This document shows, one piece after another, positions 43,769-54,170 of a stretch of 64,000 nt of DNA (position 1 is its first letter; every line of letters starts with the position of its first letter). The DNA comes from Streptomyces tuirus. Lineage in GTDB: Bacteria; Actinomycetota; Actinomycetes; Streptomycetales; Streptomycetaceae. Position numbers and translations under genes: made by a program. Where the stretch lies: contig JAGTPG010000002.1 of NCBI GenBank assembly GCA_018195615.1, forward strand, positions 4,457,501 through 4,521,500. Direction: 5' to 3'. The notes beneath the pieces are model-generated. The model was not told where the DNA came from. It did not search any database and saw only the letters and a list, made by a program, of their open reading frames with translations.

Positions 43769-44089
43769 TCAGCGGTCGCCGCGGTGCTCGCGGGCAGATC
43801 CGCTGGAGCCCTGCTCGGGAGGGCTTCCGGTCAGCCAGAGGGTCTCCAGGAAGCCCTGGTTGGTCCAGGTCGCGGCGTGCAGGACGAAGGAGCCGGGTTC
43901 GGACCGCCGACTCTCCGCCCACTCCAACGCCTCCAGTACGTCGCAGTCGGACAGCGTGTACGTCGCGCAGGTCAGGTCCCGGATGCGGCGGCCGTCGTCG
44001 ACCACTTCCCACGACCACTGCTCGACGAAGTAGGAGGGGCGGTCGTCGGTCTTGCTGATGCGACGGTCATCGAATTCCCGCGCTTGCAT
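43769..44089 (-). CDS. Hypothetical protein
   Basis: A 106-residue soluble protein, MQAREFDDRRISKTDDR at the start, with an aromatic strand pair (YFVEQWSWEVVDD, FVLHAATWTNQGFLETLWL) around a Cys-containing segment LTCATYTLSDCDVLEAL. The ATG at 44089 has AAAGGG six bases upstream; a GTG eleven codons earlier is also in frame. I recognise no family. It may follow the secreted protein gene at 44133 on the same strand. Confidence 0.55.
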   Translation of the reverse strand: MQAREFDDRRISKTDDRPSYFVEQWSWEVVDDGRRIRDLTCATYTLSDCDVLEALEWAESRRSEPGSFVLHAATWTNQGFLETLWLTGSPPEQGSSGSAREHRGDR

Positions 44090-44132
44090 GACTGCCCTTT
44101 CCTCTCGCGTTCCGCTGCTCACACTCGTGTTC

Positions 44133-44666
44133 TCAGACCATGGGCCCGCACTTGAACTCCGCGTCGGTGGAGTCCTTGGAGAGGAGCTCTCCGGTCACGA
44201 GGCCGCCGTCGGGGGCACGATAGGTGACCCGTCCGGAGAAGCGGCCGAACCACCAGGTCATGTCCTCATTGGCGCACGGGGCGTTGACCACCTTGTTCTC
44301 GAGCCGCGTCGCACCGGCGCCCTTGTACACGGTGGCGGGCGGACCGTTCGGGCTCCAGAACAGGTCGAACGTGCCCCAGTAGTAGTACATCTGAACCGTG
44401 AGCTCCATGCCCTCCACGGGATGGTCGCACTGCAGCGCGGCCTTGACCCCTGCACCGCCGGTGGACGTCCGCCGGTGCGGGTCGCCACCCACCTGCTCGA
44501 GCCAGCAGTTGATCACCACGCCTTGTGGCTGCGCCGAGTTGGCGGGGCCGCGCACCGTCAGTGTCGGTGACGCGGGCCGCCCTTCGGCGGCATGAACGGA
44601 GGGCGTCGAGACGCCGAGCAGGGCAAGGGCCGCGGCCCCTGCGGTGAAGAAGGTTCGCAACCGCAC
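44133..44666 (-). CDS. Secreted hypothetical protein
   Basis: A 177-residue exported protein: signal peptide MRLRTFFTAGAAALALLGVS with cleavage near VHA-AEG (26). The mature part is beta-rich with aromatic strands (MELTVQMYYYWGTFDLFW, MTWWFGRFSGRVTYRAP) and four cysteines (CWLEQ, QCDHP, APCANE, FKCGP) that could form two disulfides. AAGGGGG precedes the GTG start. No known family is recognised. Confidence 0.7.
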   Translation of the reverse strand: MRLRTFFTAGAAALALLGVSTPSVHAAEGRPASPTLTVRGPANSAQPQGVVINCWLEQVGGDPHRRTSTGGAGVKAALQCDHPVEGMELTVQMYYYWGTFDLFWSPNGPPATVYKGAGATRLENKVVNAPCANEDMTWWFGRFSGRVTYRAPDGGLVTGELLSKDSTDAEFKCGPMV

Positions 44667-44865
44667 TCATGTCCCCCTTGGATGAGCAAAGCGAGCAGCA
44701 CATCGAGCGCCCGAGCGCCGACGCCGGCCCCGGACTCCCGAGAGACGCTAGGCACTCTCGCGCCCCGACGCTCCTCCGCAGCCGCATCATTAACCACAAG
44801 GTCATCCAATCGCACAAAAGCTCCGCCGGTCTCCATCGGCGCCCTCGGTTCAGATGGCTCTCGCC

Positions 44866-45792
44866 TCACCTCGCCCAAGTCGGCTTCCACACCTCCCCCT
44901 CCGTCAGCCGTGGGCGCGTGGCCACCAGGTGGTCTCGGAGTGCTGCCAGGCCCGGATGGGGATTGTCCGTGCGCCAGAGCAGGGAGTGGGGTAGACCGGG
45001 GTCGGGTCGCGTACGGGGACGAGGCGTAGGTCGTGGTCGGCCGGCCAGACCAGGGGGGTGCGTTCACTGAGGAAGGTCGCCAGGGTCGGGGAGTCCGCGA
45101 TGGTGTCGAGGAGGGCTTCGATGCCGAAGTTGGGGCCGATCGCGTCGATGGTCGGGCCGAAGGCGGCGGCGAAGTCGTCGTAGTAGGCGGACCATTCCGT
45201 CCCCGGCGTGTTGCCCGGCATCCAGATCCGTTGCCCGGCGAGCTGCGCCGGAGTTATCCAGGGCGCGTCGGCGAACTCGTGGTCGGCCCGACGCACAAGC
45301 GGAGTGGTTCGTCCAGGACGGAGACGGCCGAGACGCCGTCGGGCAGCCGGTGCCCGGGCATGGTCACCGCGCGGAACGTGGCGTCAACCGCCCCGTCCCG
45401 CACAGCCGTCACCGCCGCATCCGCCCCGAACAGCGCGATGATGTCCAGCGCGATCTCCGGATGGATGCGGTGGAAGTCCCGTACCAGGCCGGCCGTGGCG
45501 GCCCTGCGGCCAACGACGTCCACCCGCAGCGCACGGTCCCCGGACGCACCGCGGCGAGCGCCCTCTCCTCCGCCTGGAGCAGGGCGCGGGCGTGTGGCAG
45601 GAGGGCCTGTCCGTCGATGGTGAGTTCCGCTCCTCGCGGTGTACGGACCAACAGCCGCACCCCCAGGTCCTTCTCCAGCGCGGCGATCCGCTTGGACACC
45701 GCCTGCTGAGTGAGGGAGAGATCCACCGCGGCCTTCTGGAACTGCCCGGCCTCGGCGATCGCCACGAACGCCTTCACTGCTTTGAGGTCCAC
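44866..45792 (-). CDS. LysR-family transcriptional regulator (three frameshifts)
   Basis: A regulator of about 309 residues with an N-terminal LysR helix-turn-helix (FVAIAEAGQFQKAAVDLSLT, QQAVSKRIAALEKDLGVRLL) and a substrate-binding domain spread over three frames. Breaks lie near 45540, 45300 and 44990; one restored base at each gives RALRVDVVGRR, LRLVRRADHEFADAPW and PVYPHSLLWRTDNPHPG, with a stop at 44866-44868. Three lesions leave some chance that it is a true pseudogene, but all are of the kind seen in essential neighbours. It is divergent from dnaE across a palindrome. Confidence 0.75.
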
Positions 45793-45809
45793 ACCGGCAC
45801 TCTAGTCAT

Positions 45810-45824
45810 ACAACCAGTAGTTGT
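45810..45824. promoter_or_regulatory. Palindrome ACAAC-CAGTA-GTTGT between lysR and dnaE
   Basis: A 15-bp palindrome 18 bp before the LysR start and 58 bp before dnaE, of the size and place expected for a LysR recognition site. It may govern both genes or only lysR. Confidence 0.5.
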
Positions 45825-45881
45825 CCGACCTTCGTCGTGGTTGTTTGATCGGTCGAGGTCGGTCCCGCTTGGATGTGGAGG

Positions 45882-48800
45882 ATGCCGAGCTCCTTCGTTC
45901 ATCTGCACAACCACACGGAATACTCCATGCTCGACGGCGCGCAGAAGCTGAAGCCGATGTTCGCCGAGGTCGACCGGCTGGGCATGCCCGCCATCGCGAT
46001 GAGCGACCACGGGAACATGTTCGGGCCTATGAGTTCGCGCAGACCGCGAAGGAGTTCCAGGCCGTCAAGCCCGTCATCGGGATCGAGGCCTATGTCGCTC
46101 CGTCCTCCCGGTTCTCGCGGAAGCAGGAGTTCTGGGGGCCGGGCGGCCGGCGTGCCGTCGGGGAGGACGGGGAGGGGTCGAAGGACGTCTCCGGCGGTGG
46201 GCGTTTCACGCACATGACCATGTGGGCGTACAGCGCCACGGGGCTGCGGAATCTGTTCCGGCTGAGTACGCAGGCCAGTTACGAGGGGCAGTTTCCGGCC
46301 GGGAAGCCCCGTATGGACCGGGAGTTGATCGCCGAGCGGGCGGGCGGGATCATCGCCACCACCGGATGTCCCTCCGGGAGGTGCAGACCCGGCTGCGGCT
46401 CGGCCAGTACGAGGAGGCCAGGCAAGCCGCTGCCGCCTACCAGGAGATCTTCGGGCGGGAGAACTACTTCCTTGAGCTGATGGACCACGGGCTGGCCATC
46501 GAGCGTGACGTCCGCGACGGGCTGCTCCGCCTCGCCCGGGACCTCGGCCTCCCCCTCCTGGCGACCAACGACGCGCACTACGTCACCGAGGACCAGGCCG
46601 ACGCCCACGACAACCTGCTGTGCATCGGCGTCGGCAAGAACAAGGACGACCCCCGCCGCTTCCGGTTCAGCGGCTCCGGCTACTACCTGAAGCCGGCCGC
46701 CGAGATGCGTGCCCTCTTCGCCGAGCTGCCCGACGCCTGCGACAACACCCTGCTGATCGCCGAGCGGGTCGGGTCGTACGACGAGGTCTTCGACCATGTG
46801 GATGAGATGCCGCGGTTCCCGGATGTGCCGGACGGAGAGACGCAGGAGTCGTGGCTGCGGAAGGAGGTCCTGGAGGGGCTCGCCCTCCGCTACGGGGATC
46901 CGGTCCCCGCGCATGTGCTGGAGCGGTTCGAGACCGAGATGGCGGTCATCGGGCCGATGGGGTTCAGCTCGTACTTCCTCGTCGTGGCGGACATCTGCCG
47001 GTACGCCCGTGACAACGGCATCCCGCTCGGCCCGGGGCGCGGATCGGCCACCGGTTCGCTCGTCGCGTACGCGACCCGCATCACGGAGCTGTGCCCGCTG
47101 GAGAACGGGCTGCTCTTCGAACGGTTCCTGAACCCCGAGCGCATCAACCCGCCCGACGTCGACCTCGACTTCGACGACCGGCAGCGCGACCGGATGGTCC
47201 GGTACGTCATCGACAAGTACGGCGACGAGTACACCGCCCTGGTCAACACCTTCGGCAAGATCAAGGCCAAGAACGCCATCAAGGACTCGGCGCGGATCCT
47301 GGGTTATCCGTTCGCGCACGGTGAGCGGATCACCAAGGCGCTGCCGCCCGACCAGAACGGCAAGTCGGCCCCGCTGGACGCCCTCTTCGACTCCTCCACC
47401 CGCGCTATCCGGAGGCCGGTGAGATCCGGCGGTTGTACGGCAGTGAGCCGGACGTCGCCCGGGTGATCGACACCGCCCGGGGTGTGGAGGGGCTGACGCG
47501 CGGGACGGGTGTGCACGCCGCCGCCGTGATCCTGTCCAAGACGCGGCTGACCGACCGGATCCCGCTGCATCTGCGGGCCTCCGACGGGGCCAGGATCACC
47601 GGCTTCGACTACCCGTCGTGCGAGGCGATGGGCCTGGTGAAGATGGACTTCCTGGGCTTGCGGAACCTGGGCGTCATCGACCAGGCCATCGAGAACGTCC
47701 GGGAGAACCGGGGCGTCCGGCTGGCCACCGTCGATCCCGGTGACGGCGACCCGGACACCGTCGTCATCCCGCTGGACGACGCCCGCACCTACCGGCTGCT
47801 CGCCGAGGCCAACACGCTCGGCGTCTTCCAGCTGGACAGCGGGGGCATGCGTGCCCTGCTCAAGCTGATGGCTCCCACCCGGTTCGAGGACATCGCCGCG
47901 GCCAACGCCCTTTACCGGCCCGGCCCGATGGCCGCCAACGCGCACACCAACTACGCCCTGCGCCAGAACGGCAAGCAGGCCCCGACCCCGATCCACCCGG
48001 AGCTGCGGGAGGCCCTCGATCCGATCCTGGGCTCCACGCACCACCTGCTGGTGTACCAGGAGCAGATCATGGCGATCGCCCGGCAGCTCGCCGGGTACAC
48101 CCTGGGCGGCGCGGACATGCTGCGCCGGGCGATGGGCAAGAAGAAGCCGGAGGTGCTGGCCGCCGAGTGGGAGAAGTTCCACGGCGGCATGGCGGCGAAC
48201 GGGTACTCCGACGAGGCGGTCAGGGCCCTGTGGGACGTGATGCTGCCGTTCTCCGGATACGCCTTCAACAAGTCGCACACCGCCGGGTACGGCCTCGTCT
48301 CCTACTGGACCGCCTACCTCAAGGCGAACTACCCGGCCGAGTACATGGCCGCCCTGCTCACCTCGGTCGGCGACGACAAGGACAAGGCCGCGCTCTACCT
48401 CGCCGACGCCCGCGCCAACGGCGTCCGGGTGCTGCCGCCCGACATCAACGCGTCGGTGGCGGAGTTCACCGCGGTCGGCGACGACGTACGGTTCGGGCTG
48501 CGGTCCGTGCGCAACGTCGGTGACGGGGTCATCGAGGCCATCATCGACGCCCGGCGTCGGGAAGGGGTGTTCCGCTCCTTCTCCGACTTCCTGCACAAGG
48601 CCGGCCTGCCCGCGCTGAACAAGCGGGCGGTGGAGTCACTGATCAAGGCCGGGGCCTTCGACTCGCTGGGGCATTCGCGCAAGGGCCTGACCGGGGTGCA
48701 CGAGGCCGCCGTCGACGCGGTCATCCCGGTGAAGAAGGCGGCGAGCTTCGGGCAGGACGACCTGTTCGCGGGGCTGGGCGGCGCGGAGGCGGAGGCCCCT

Positions 48801-49475
48801 GCGTTCGGCCTGGACTTCGCCGTGGACGAGGACGAGTGGCCCCGTCGGCAACTGCTGTCGACCGAGCGGGAGATGCTCGGGCTCTATGTGTCCGCCCATC
48901 CGCTGGACGGAGCCGAGCGGATTCTCGCCGCCGCCCGCGACTGTTCCCTCGCCGAGCTCCTCGCCTCCGGCCGTACGTCCGGGGAGGTACGGGTGGCCGG
49001 GCTGATCACCGGTGTGCAGCGGAAGGTGACCAAGCAGGGCAACGCCTGGGCCGTCGTGCAGCTCACGGACCGGGACGCCGGGGTCGAGGTGCTGTTCTTC
49101 CCCGCCGTCTACCAGCTCGTCCAGCACGCGCTGACCGAGGACGACGTGGTGTCCGTACGCGGCCGGATCGAGGACCGCGACGGCACGCTGAACCTCTTCG
49201 GCAAGGAACTCACCGTCCTGGACGTGTCCCCGGCGGAACACGGCGGCAGGCCTCCGGTCCAGCTCGCCCTGCCCGCCCACCGGATCACCCGGCAGTCCGT
49301 GGGCGAACTGAAGCGGATCCTCACCGACCATCCCGGCGACACCCCCGTGCGTCTCCGGGTCCGCGGCTCCCGCAGGACCATCGTCTACGCCCTGGACACG
49401 ACGGTGAACCCGGCCACCGTCGCCTCCGACGTGAAGGGCACCTTCGGGGCGGACGCCTGGGAGGGCCTCACATGA
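45882..49475 (+). CDS. dnaE: DNA polymerase III alpha subunit, DnaE type (three frameshifts)
   Basis: A C-family polymerase of about 1198 residues. PHP domain: FVHLHNHTEYSMLDG; polymerase palm: PGRGSATGSLVAY and NPPDVDLDFDDRQRDRM with the catalytic aspartates; fingers: LGVFQLDSGGMRALLKLM, YRPGPMA, HHLLVYQEQIM, FNKSHTAGYGLVSYWTA; C-terminal OB domain: EVRVAGLITGVQRKVTKQG. Breaks near 46024, 46378 and 47397 are each cured by one base. It reads like replicative DnaE1 rather than the mutagenic DnaE2, but it sits in accessory surroundings, so it is probably an additional copy. A small CxxC gene follows with ATGA overlap. Confidence 0.88.
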
Positions 49476-49774
49476 GTCGTCCGCTCTGCGCCCGCTGCAC
49501 GGCCCCGGCCCTGCTGGTCGTCCGCTATCCGCACACCTGGCGCAACAGCTCCGGCGCACCGGTCGACGGCCTCAGGGAGTCGGTGCTGTGCGGGTCCTGC
49601 GACGCGGACGACCCGGCGGCCGAGGGGCTGCTGGCCCTGCTCACCGAGGACGGCGCACCCCCGGCCCGGCTGGTCGACCTGGTCGGCGACTGGCTGACCG
49701 CCGTCCGCCACCGCACCCCCGACCACACCGACCTCGCCGCGGAGGAGGCCCGCTGGCGGGCCGGTGACCTCTAG
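49472..49774 (+). CDS. Small CxxC protein coupled to dnaE (DUF6300-like)
   Basis: A 100-residue protein with two CxxC pairs, LCARC (about 5-9) and LCGSC (about 39-43), probably binding zinc, and a helical tail ending EEARWRAGDL. It resembles actinobacterial DUF6300 proteins. Its ATG overlaps the dnaE stop (ATGA), so it is translated with the polymerase, but a role in replication is not established. Confidence 0.65.
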   Translation: MSRPLCARCTAPALLVVRYPHTWRNSSGAPVDGLRESVLCGSCDADDPAAEGLLALLTEDGAPPARLVDLVGDWLTAVRHRTPDHTDLAAEEARWRAGDL

Positions 49775-50439
49775 GGCGACAGGCTCCGGGTCCTGAACTG
49801 CCTGAACTGCCGCCATCCCCGCCGCCGCAGCGGCTCCACCGCACACAGGCCGCCCACGAGCACCGCCCCGGCCAGCAGTACCGCCCACCGGTCGTGCGCA
49901 GCCGCCCACCGCTCGTCCTCGACCGGTACGAACAACGCCCACCGTCCGGGCCAGAACAGCAGGGCCAGCAGCGCCGAGGTCAGCAGGCCGGCCGCGACCG
50001 GCGGCCCGGGCCGGGTGAGGTCGCTGAAGCGCACCACGGCCACCGCACCGGCCACCGCCAGCACGAAAGCCGCCCCGGCCTCCAGGGTCATGTCGGCGAC
50101 CGGTGGCCGGATGTCCGGCGGCACGAGCAGCAGCGCGACCGTCCACCAGGCCGCCACGGCCGGCGTGACGAGGGCCGCACGCAGCGCGACACGGACGGGG
50201 CGCGGGGTCGGCACGGTCGACGTGGTGTGCCGGGCCGGGTCGTCCAGGAGGAACACCAGGCCCATCGCGAAGGCCAGGATCGCCGCGCGCAGCAGGGGCA
50301 GCGCGAGCCAGTCCCCCGCCTCGCCGGCCGTCCGGGACAGCGCGGCGATCAGCAGCCCCGCCGCACCGGCCGCGCCGACCACGCCCCATGGCAGGGTCCG
50401 TGAGACGGCGACGGCCAACTCGCTTCTCAGTCCAGGCAC
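49771..50439 (-). CDS. Integral membrane protein, last gene of ECF operon
   Basis: A 222-residue protein with about six hydrophobic segments (WGVVGAAGAAGLLIAAL, LLRAAILAFAMGLVFLL and so on) and a basic C-terminus. GTG 50439 is chosen; it overlaps the end of the preceding membrane gene by 13 bp. Probably a permease-like partner of the upstream ABC ATPase. It converges on the CxxC gene with a 4-bp overlap. Confidence 0.65.
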   Translation of the reverse strand: MPGLRSELAVAVSRTLPWGVVGAAGAAGLLIAALSRTAGEAGDWLALPLLRAAILAFAMGLVFLLDDPARHTTSTVPTPRPVRVALRAALVTPAVAAWWTVALLLVPPDIRPPVADMTLEAGAAFVLAVAGAVAVVRFSDLTRPGPPVAAGLLTSALLALLFWPGRWALFVPVEDERWAAAHDRWAVLLAGAVLVGGLCAVEPLRRRGWRQFRQFRTRSLSP

Positions 50440-51944
50440 TTGTCGTCCCCCTCGGGTGCCTTGACGCCCAGCAGTCCGGCCGCCCGGGCCGCCGTCACCT
50501 TCGGCGCGGTCAGCTCGGCCCAGTGGGCTTTGACGCGCGCGGTGACCTCGGCCCGGGGCCGCCGCAGCAGTTCGCGCAGCACCTCGGTCTGGGCGTCCGT
50601 CATGTACAGGCCGTCCGTGGGCTGGAGCACGAAGGCCGAGCCGGTCACGCTGTCGTCGAGGCGGACGCGGCGCAGGGCCGCCATCGGGTCGGACTTCCAG
50701 CCCAGGGCCAGCCACATGACGGTGACCATGCGGCCGTCGCACATCGAGGTGGACGCCTTCTCGTTCCCCGCGACCAGCACTCCGGCGACGGCGGCCGAGA
50801 ACTCGGGGACGCGGTTCCCGCCCCACTGAGTGCCCACGGTCACCTCGTGCGGACGCTCCAGGGGCATCAGCGCACCGTCGCCGCTGAGGCCGTAGCGCGC
50901 CTCGACCCGCTGGCGTACGACGACGTCCTGCTGGTGCGCGCTGCCTCCGGCCAGGGACCGGACGCGGTCCACCACCCCGGCCCAGTCGTCGACCCGCGGC
51001 CCCCACTCGGGGAAGGCGCAGTACGTCGATCCGTCCCGCCGGACGCAGGACTGCACCTGCTCCGGGTCGACCGTGGCCCGTTCACGGGCCCGGTTCAGCT
51101 CGGGCGAGTCACCTCCCGCCTGGGCCACCCCGCCGACCAGTGTCATCGCGACCGCCCCGGCGACACCGGCCAGTACCAGTGGCTTACGGTTCCCGGCGAC
51201 CAGCACCGCGAGCAGTCCGAGGCACAGTGCCAGCCCGGTCAGATACAGGGCGTGCCAGGCGGCGGGCCGGCCCATCAGGTCGGACGGCAGCGTGTTGCTG
51301 GTGGCCTCGGCGACCACCGGAAGCAGCCAGCGGCTCCCGTCGTCGCTCATGCCCGAGAAGAAGAGGAACAGGAACAGGAACACCACGACCAGCAGCGGGC
51401 CGACGAGAGCCGACCTCACCAGCCCGGCGAGGAGCAGCCCGAACAGCCCGAACAACAGCACGGTCAGCGGCCCCACGACCAGCTCGCCCACCGACCCCTG
51501 CCCGATCGCGCCGGGCCTGAGCGCCTCCCGGCCGAACTGCACGGCCACGCACACGGCGACGAGCAGGGCCGCGGCCACGGCCGACAGCGCGTGGGCGACC
51601 GTACGCCGCCACGGCTGGAGCACGAGCACCGCGAAGTGCTGCTCCGTCCCGTGCCGTCGCGACCGCAGCGCGGCGTGGTTGACGCACAGCAGGACCGCGA
51701 GGCCGACGAGCATCGGCGCCGCCTGGGTGTCGCGGTCGGCGTCATGGAGGGCCGGAAAGTCGCCCCAGGCCTTGCCGGTGCGCCACACGGTCCAGCCGAC
51801 GTACCCGAGGAAGGCGGTGATCACCGGCAGTCTCGTCAGCAGCCGGCGTGTCTCGAACAGGGCCAGGGCGAACACGGCGGCCCAGGACCCGCCCGGCTCG
51901 GCCCGCACGGAAGACCCGACCGGCTGCTCCATCACGGCGGTCAT
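50427..51944 (-). CDS. ABC-transporter membrane protein with soluble C-terminal domain
   Basis: A 505-residue protein: six or so hydrophobic segments in residues 20-305 as in ABC-2 permeases (LFGLFGLLLAGLVRSALVGPL), then a soluble, presumably extracytoplasmic domain of about 190 residues with Cys pairs (SCVRR, TYCAFP, MCDGR). Its ATG overlaps the ATPase stop (ATGA). Together with the ATPase it should form an exporter or envelope-stress device under the ECF sigma factor; the substrate is unknown. Confidence 0.72.
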   Translation of the reverse strand: MTAVMEQPVGSSVRAEPGGSWAAVFALALFETRRLLTRLPVITAFLGYVGWTVWRTGKAWGDFPALHDADRDTQAAPMLVGLAVLLCVNHAALRSRRHGTEQHFAVLVLQPWRRTVAHALSAVAAALLVAVCVAVQFGREALRPGAIGQGSVGELVVGPLTVLLFGLFGLLLAGLVRSALVGPLLVVVFLFLFLFFSGMSDDGSRWLLPVVAEATSNTLPSDLMGRPAAWHALYLTGLALCLGLLAVLVAGNRKPLVLAGVAGAVAMTLVGGVAQAGGDSPELNRARERATVDPEQVQSCVRRDGSTYCAFPEWGPRVDDWAGVVDRVRSLAGGSAHQQDVVVRQRVEARYGLSGDGALMPLERPHEVTVGTQWGGNRVPEFSAAVAGVLVAGNEKASTSMCDGRMVTVMWLALGWKSDPMAALRRVRLDDSVTGSAFVLQPTDGLYMTDAQTEVLRELLRRPRAEVTARVKAHWAELTAPKVTAARAAGLLGVKAPEGDDKCLD

Positions 51945-52800
51945 GCGGCCACCTCCGCTCCGGCACCGTCGAGGGTGAGCAGATAGCCGTCCTCCAGGGT
52001 GGGTTCGAGCAGGTCGGCCCCGTCCGGCGGATCTCCGATGTTCCGGAAGGTCCCGGTCCCCGTACGCCATCCCGCCTTGGCGCCCGGGTCGCGCTCCGCG
52101 CTGCTCCACACCCTCCCCGCGGCCCGGGCCGTCAGCTCGGCCGGGGTTCCCTCGAAGCGGAGCCGCCCGCCGGCCATGACGAGCACCCGGTGGCAGAGCA
52201 TCGCCACGTCCTCCGTCTGGTGGGTGGAGAGCAACACCGTGCGGCCCTCACCGGCCCCGGCGATCAACTCCCGGAAGCGCATGCGCTGTTCCGGGTCCAG
52301 CCCGACGGTGGGTTCGTCCAGCACCAGGAATCCCGGATCGCCGACCAGGGCGGCTCCCAGGGCGACGCGTTGCCGCATCCCGCCGGACAGCTTGCGGATC
52401 CGTTTCCCCGGACGTCGGCCAGCCCCACCTCGCCGAGCACCCGCCGCACCTCGCGGTGCCGGGCGGTCCGGTCGGTCATCTCCTTGAGGATCGCCACGTA
52501 GTCGACGAACTCGAAGGCCGTGAAGTCCGGATGCAGCCCCGGCGTCTGCGGCAGATAGCCCAGCCGGCGGCGTACCTCCTGCCTCCCCCGCGTGGTGCCC
52601 GGGTCGTGCCCGAGCACGGTGAAGGCGCCCCGGTCGGCGGGCAGGGCCGTGGCGAGCACCCGCAGCAGGGTGGTCTTGCCGGCGCCGTTGGGCCCGAGCA
52701 GCCCGGTGACGCCGCCGGTCAGCCGCAGCGACACGTCGTCGAGGGCACGGGTGCCGCCGTAGTGGAGGCTGAGGCCCGAGGCGGACACGGTCGGAGTCAT
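51941..52800 (-). CDS. ABC-transporter ATP-binding protein (one frameshift)
   Basis: An ATPase of about 286 residues: Walker A GLLGPNGAGKTTLLR, Q-loop YLPQTPGLHP, signature KLSGGMRQRVALG, Walker B FLVLDEPTVGLDP and switch His STHQTEDV. One base is missing in the C run at 52406-52409, just before the signature motif (restored: VRGKRIRKLSGGM). Its ATG overlaps the stop of the anti-sigma gene and its stop overlaps the permease ATG, so the operon is tightly coupled. Confidence 0.88.
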
Positions 52801-53631
52801 ACGGCACGTCCCTGGAAGAGATCGAAACGGTCACGAAGGAGATAGAGCAGCCCGGCGCCGAGCCCGGCGACCGCCGCCGCCACGCCCTGCCCGGCCGGAG
52901 TGAACGGCGCGAGCGGCGCCTCGGCGCCCGCCCGCAGCGCGTCGGCCGTCACCAGCAGCCCGACCCACGCCCCGCCGACCAGCGACGGCGCGAGCACCGG
53001 CCCCAGCCGTGGCGTCAGGGCCAGTCCGGTCGCGGTGAGCGCGAGCGCGGGAGCAGCCAGGCCAGGGCCCGCAGCCCGTAGTCGGGCAACGCCAGCGTCG
53101 CCAGCCCGTTCAGCCCGAGCACCACGCCCAGCACGGCCACCGTCCGGATCATCAGCAGCCGGAACCCGTGCATCGGCGCCACGACGGCCATCTCGTACGT
53201 CGGATCCAGCGCGGGCCCGTACGACAGCGCCACCCCGGCCAGCGGCAGCATGGGGGCGAGGGCGAGGAACAGCGTCGGGAACTCCCCGCCCCGCACGGCG
53301 TGCGACGCCCCGACGCTCAGCAGCAGCACGGCGACGACGGCCCCCAGCCAGGACCGCCGCAGCACCGGCGCCGCCGCCAGCAGCCGCGCGGTGTGCCCGG
53401 CCACCCCGACCCGCACCAGCAGCGCCTCCAGCACTCCGGTCCGAGGCGCGTCGAGCTCGGCGTCGAGCCGCTCCCAGCCCGCGTCGAGCTCGACGGGGTC
53501 ACTGATCTCGGCGAGGACGCCCCGGCACCGGGCGCACGACGTCAGATGGGCATCGGCGGACCACAGCGCGGGCGCCGCCAGCTCCCCCGCGCATAGGCGC
53601 GCAGATCCTCTTCAGGCACGTGCCAGCTCAT
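52797..53631 (-). CDS. Zinc-finger anti-sigma factor with membrane domain (two frameshifts)
   Basis: A protein of about 278 residues beginning MSWHVPEEDLRAYARGEL. The N-terminal zinc-binding anti-sigma domain has the H-x3-C-x2-C motif in AHLTSCARCRGVL; four to six membrane helices follow from about residue 95. Two breaks, in the C runs near 53586 and 53050, are each cured by one base. Its ATG overlaps the stop of the ECF sigma gene, the usual arrangement for a sigma/anti-sigma pair. The extended membrane part resembles a permease, which is unusual. Confidence 0.75.
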
Positions 53632-54170
53632 GCCAACGCCTCCCGCAACTGCTTCCGGGCGCGCATCGCCCGCGTCTTGACCGTCCCCGGCGGAATCCCG
53701 AGCAGCACGGCCGCCTCCCGGGTCGTCAGCCCGTCGATCACGGTGGCCTGCAGCACCGCCCGCAACTCCGGCGACAGCCGGACCAGGGCGCCCGCGAGGT
53801 CCCCGTGCTCCACCCCCGCGAGCACGCGTTCCTCCGCGGACGCCTCGTCCCGGTGCCGCAGCCGCGCCAGGGCCTGCCGCAGCCGCCCCCGCGCCCCGTC
53901 ACCGCGCAGCGCGTCCACCAGCCGCCGCGACCCGATGCGCCACAGCCACCCGGCCACATCGCCCTCCTCCCGGTAGCGGGCCTTGCCCCGCCACACCGCG
54001 AGGAACGTCTCCTGCACGACGTCGTCGACGACGCCCACGTCGGCGCACCGACCCCGCAGCCGGGCACGGAGCCACGGCGCGTACCGTCGGTACAGCTCCT
54101 CGAAGGCGCGCCGGTCGGCGTCCGCGGCAACGGCCCGCAGCAGCTCCCCGTCGCTTCTCGTTTCGCTCAC
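53628..54170 (-). CDS. ECF-family RNA polymerase sigma factor
   Basis: A 180-residue sigma factor with region 2 (FEELYRRYAPWLRARLRG, VDDVVQETFLAVWRGKARY) and region 4 (LTTREAAVLLGIPPGTVKTR). The stop overlaps the ATG of the zinc-finger anti-sigma gene, and three ABC-type genes follow, so this is a self-contained envelope-signalling operon. No promoter typical of autoregulating ECF factors could be picked out with confidence in the 318-bp region before it. Confidence 0.9.
   Translation of the reverse strand: MSETRSDGELLRAVAADADRRAFEELYRRYAPWLRARLRGRCADVGVVDDVVQETFLAVWRGKARYREEGDVAGWLWRIGSRRLVDALRGDGARGRLRQALARLRHRDEASAEERVLAGVEHGDLAGALVRLSPELRAVLQATVIDGLTTREAAVLLGIPPGTVKTRAMRARKQLREALA

Noticed and set aside
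43205..44155. A 316-codon plus-strand frame downstream of DUF397
   Set aside because: No codon bias or motif; its right half is antisense to the hypothetical gene at 43769.
44866..45792. LysR gene as a decayed pseudogene
   Set aside because: Three breaks are many, but each is the same one-base type found in intact essential genes of this window and the repaired protein is normal in length.
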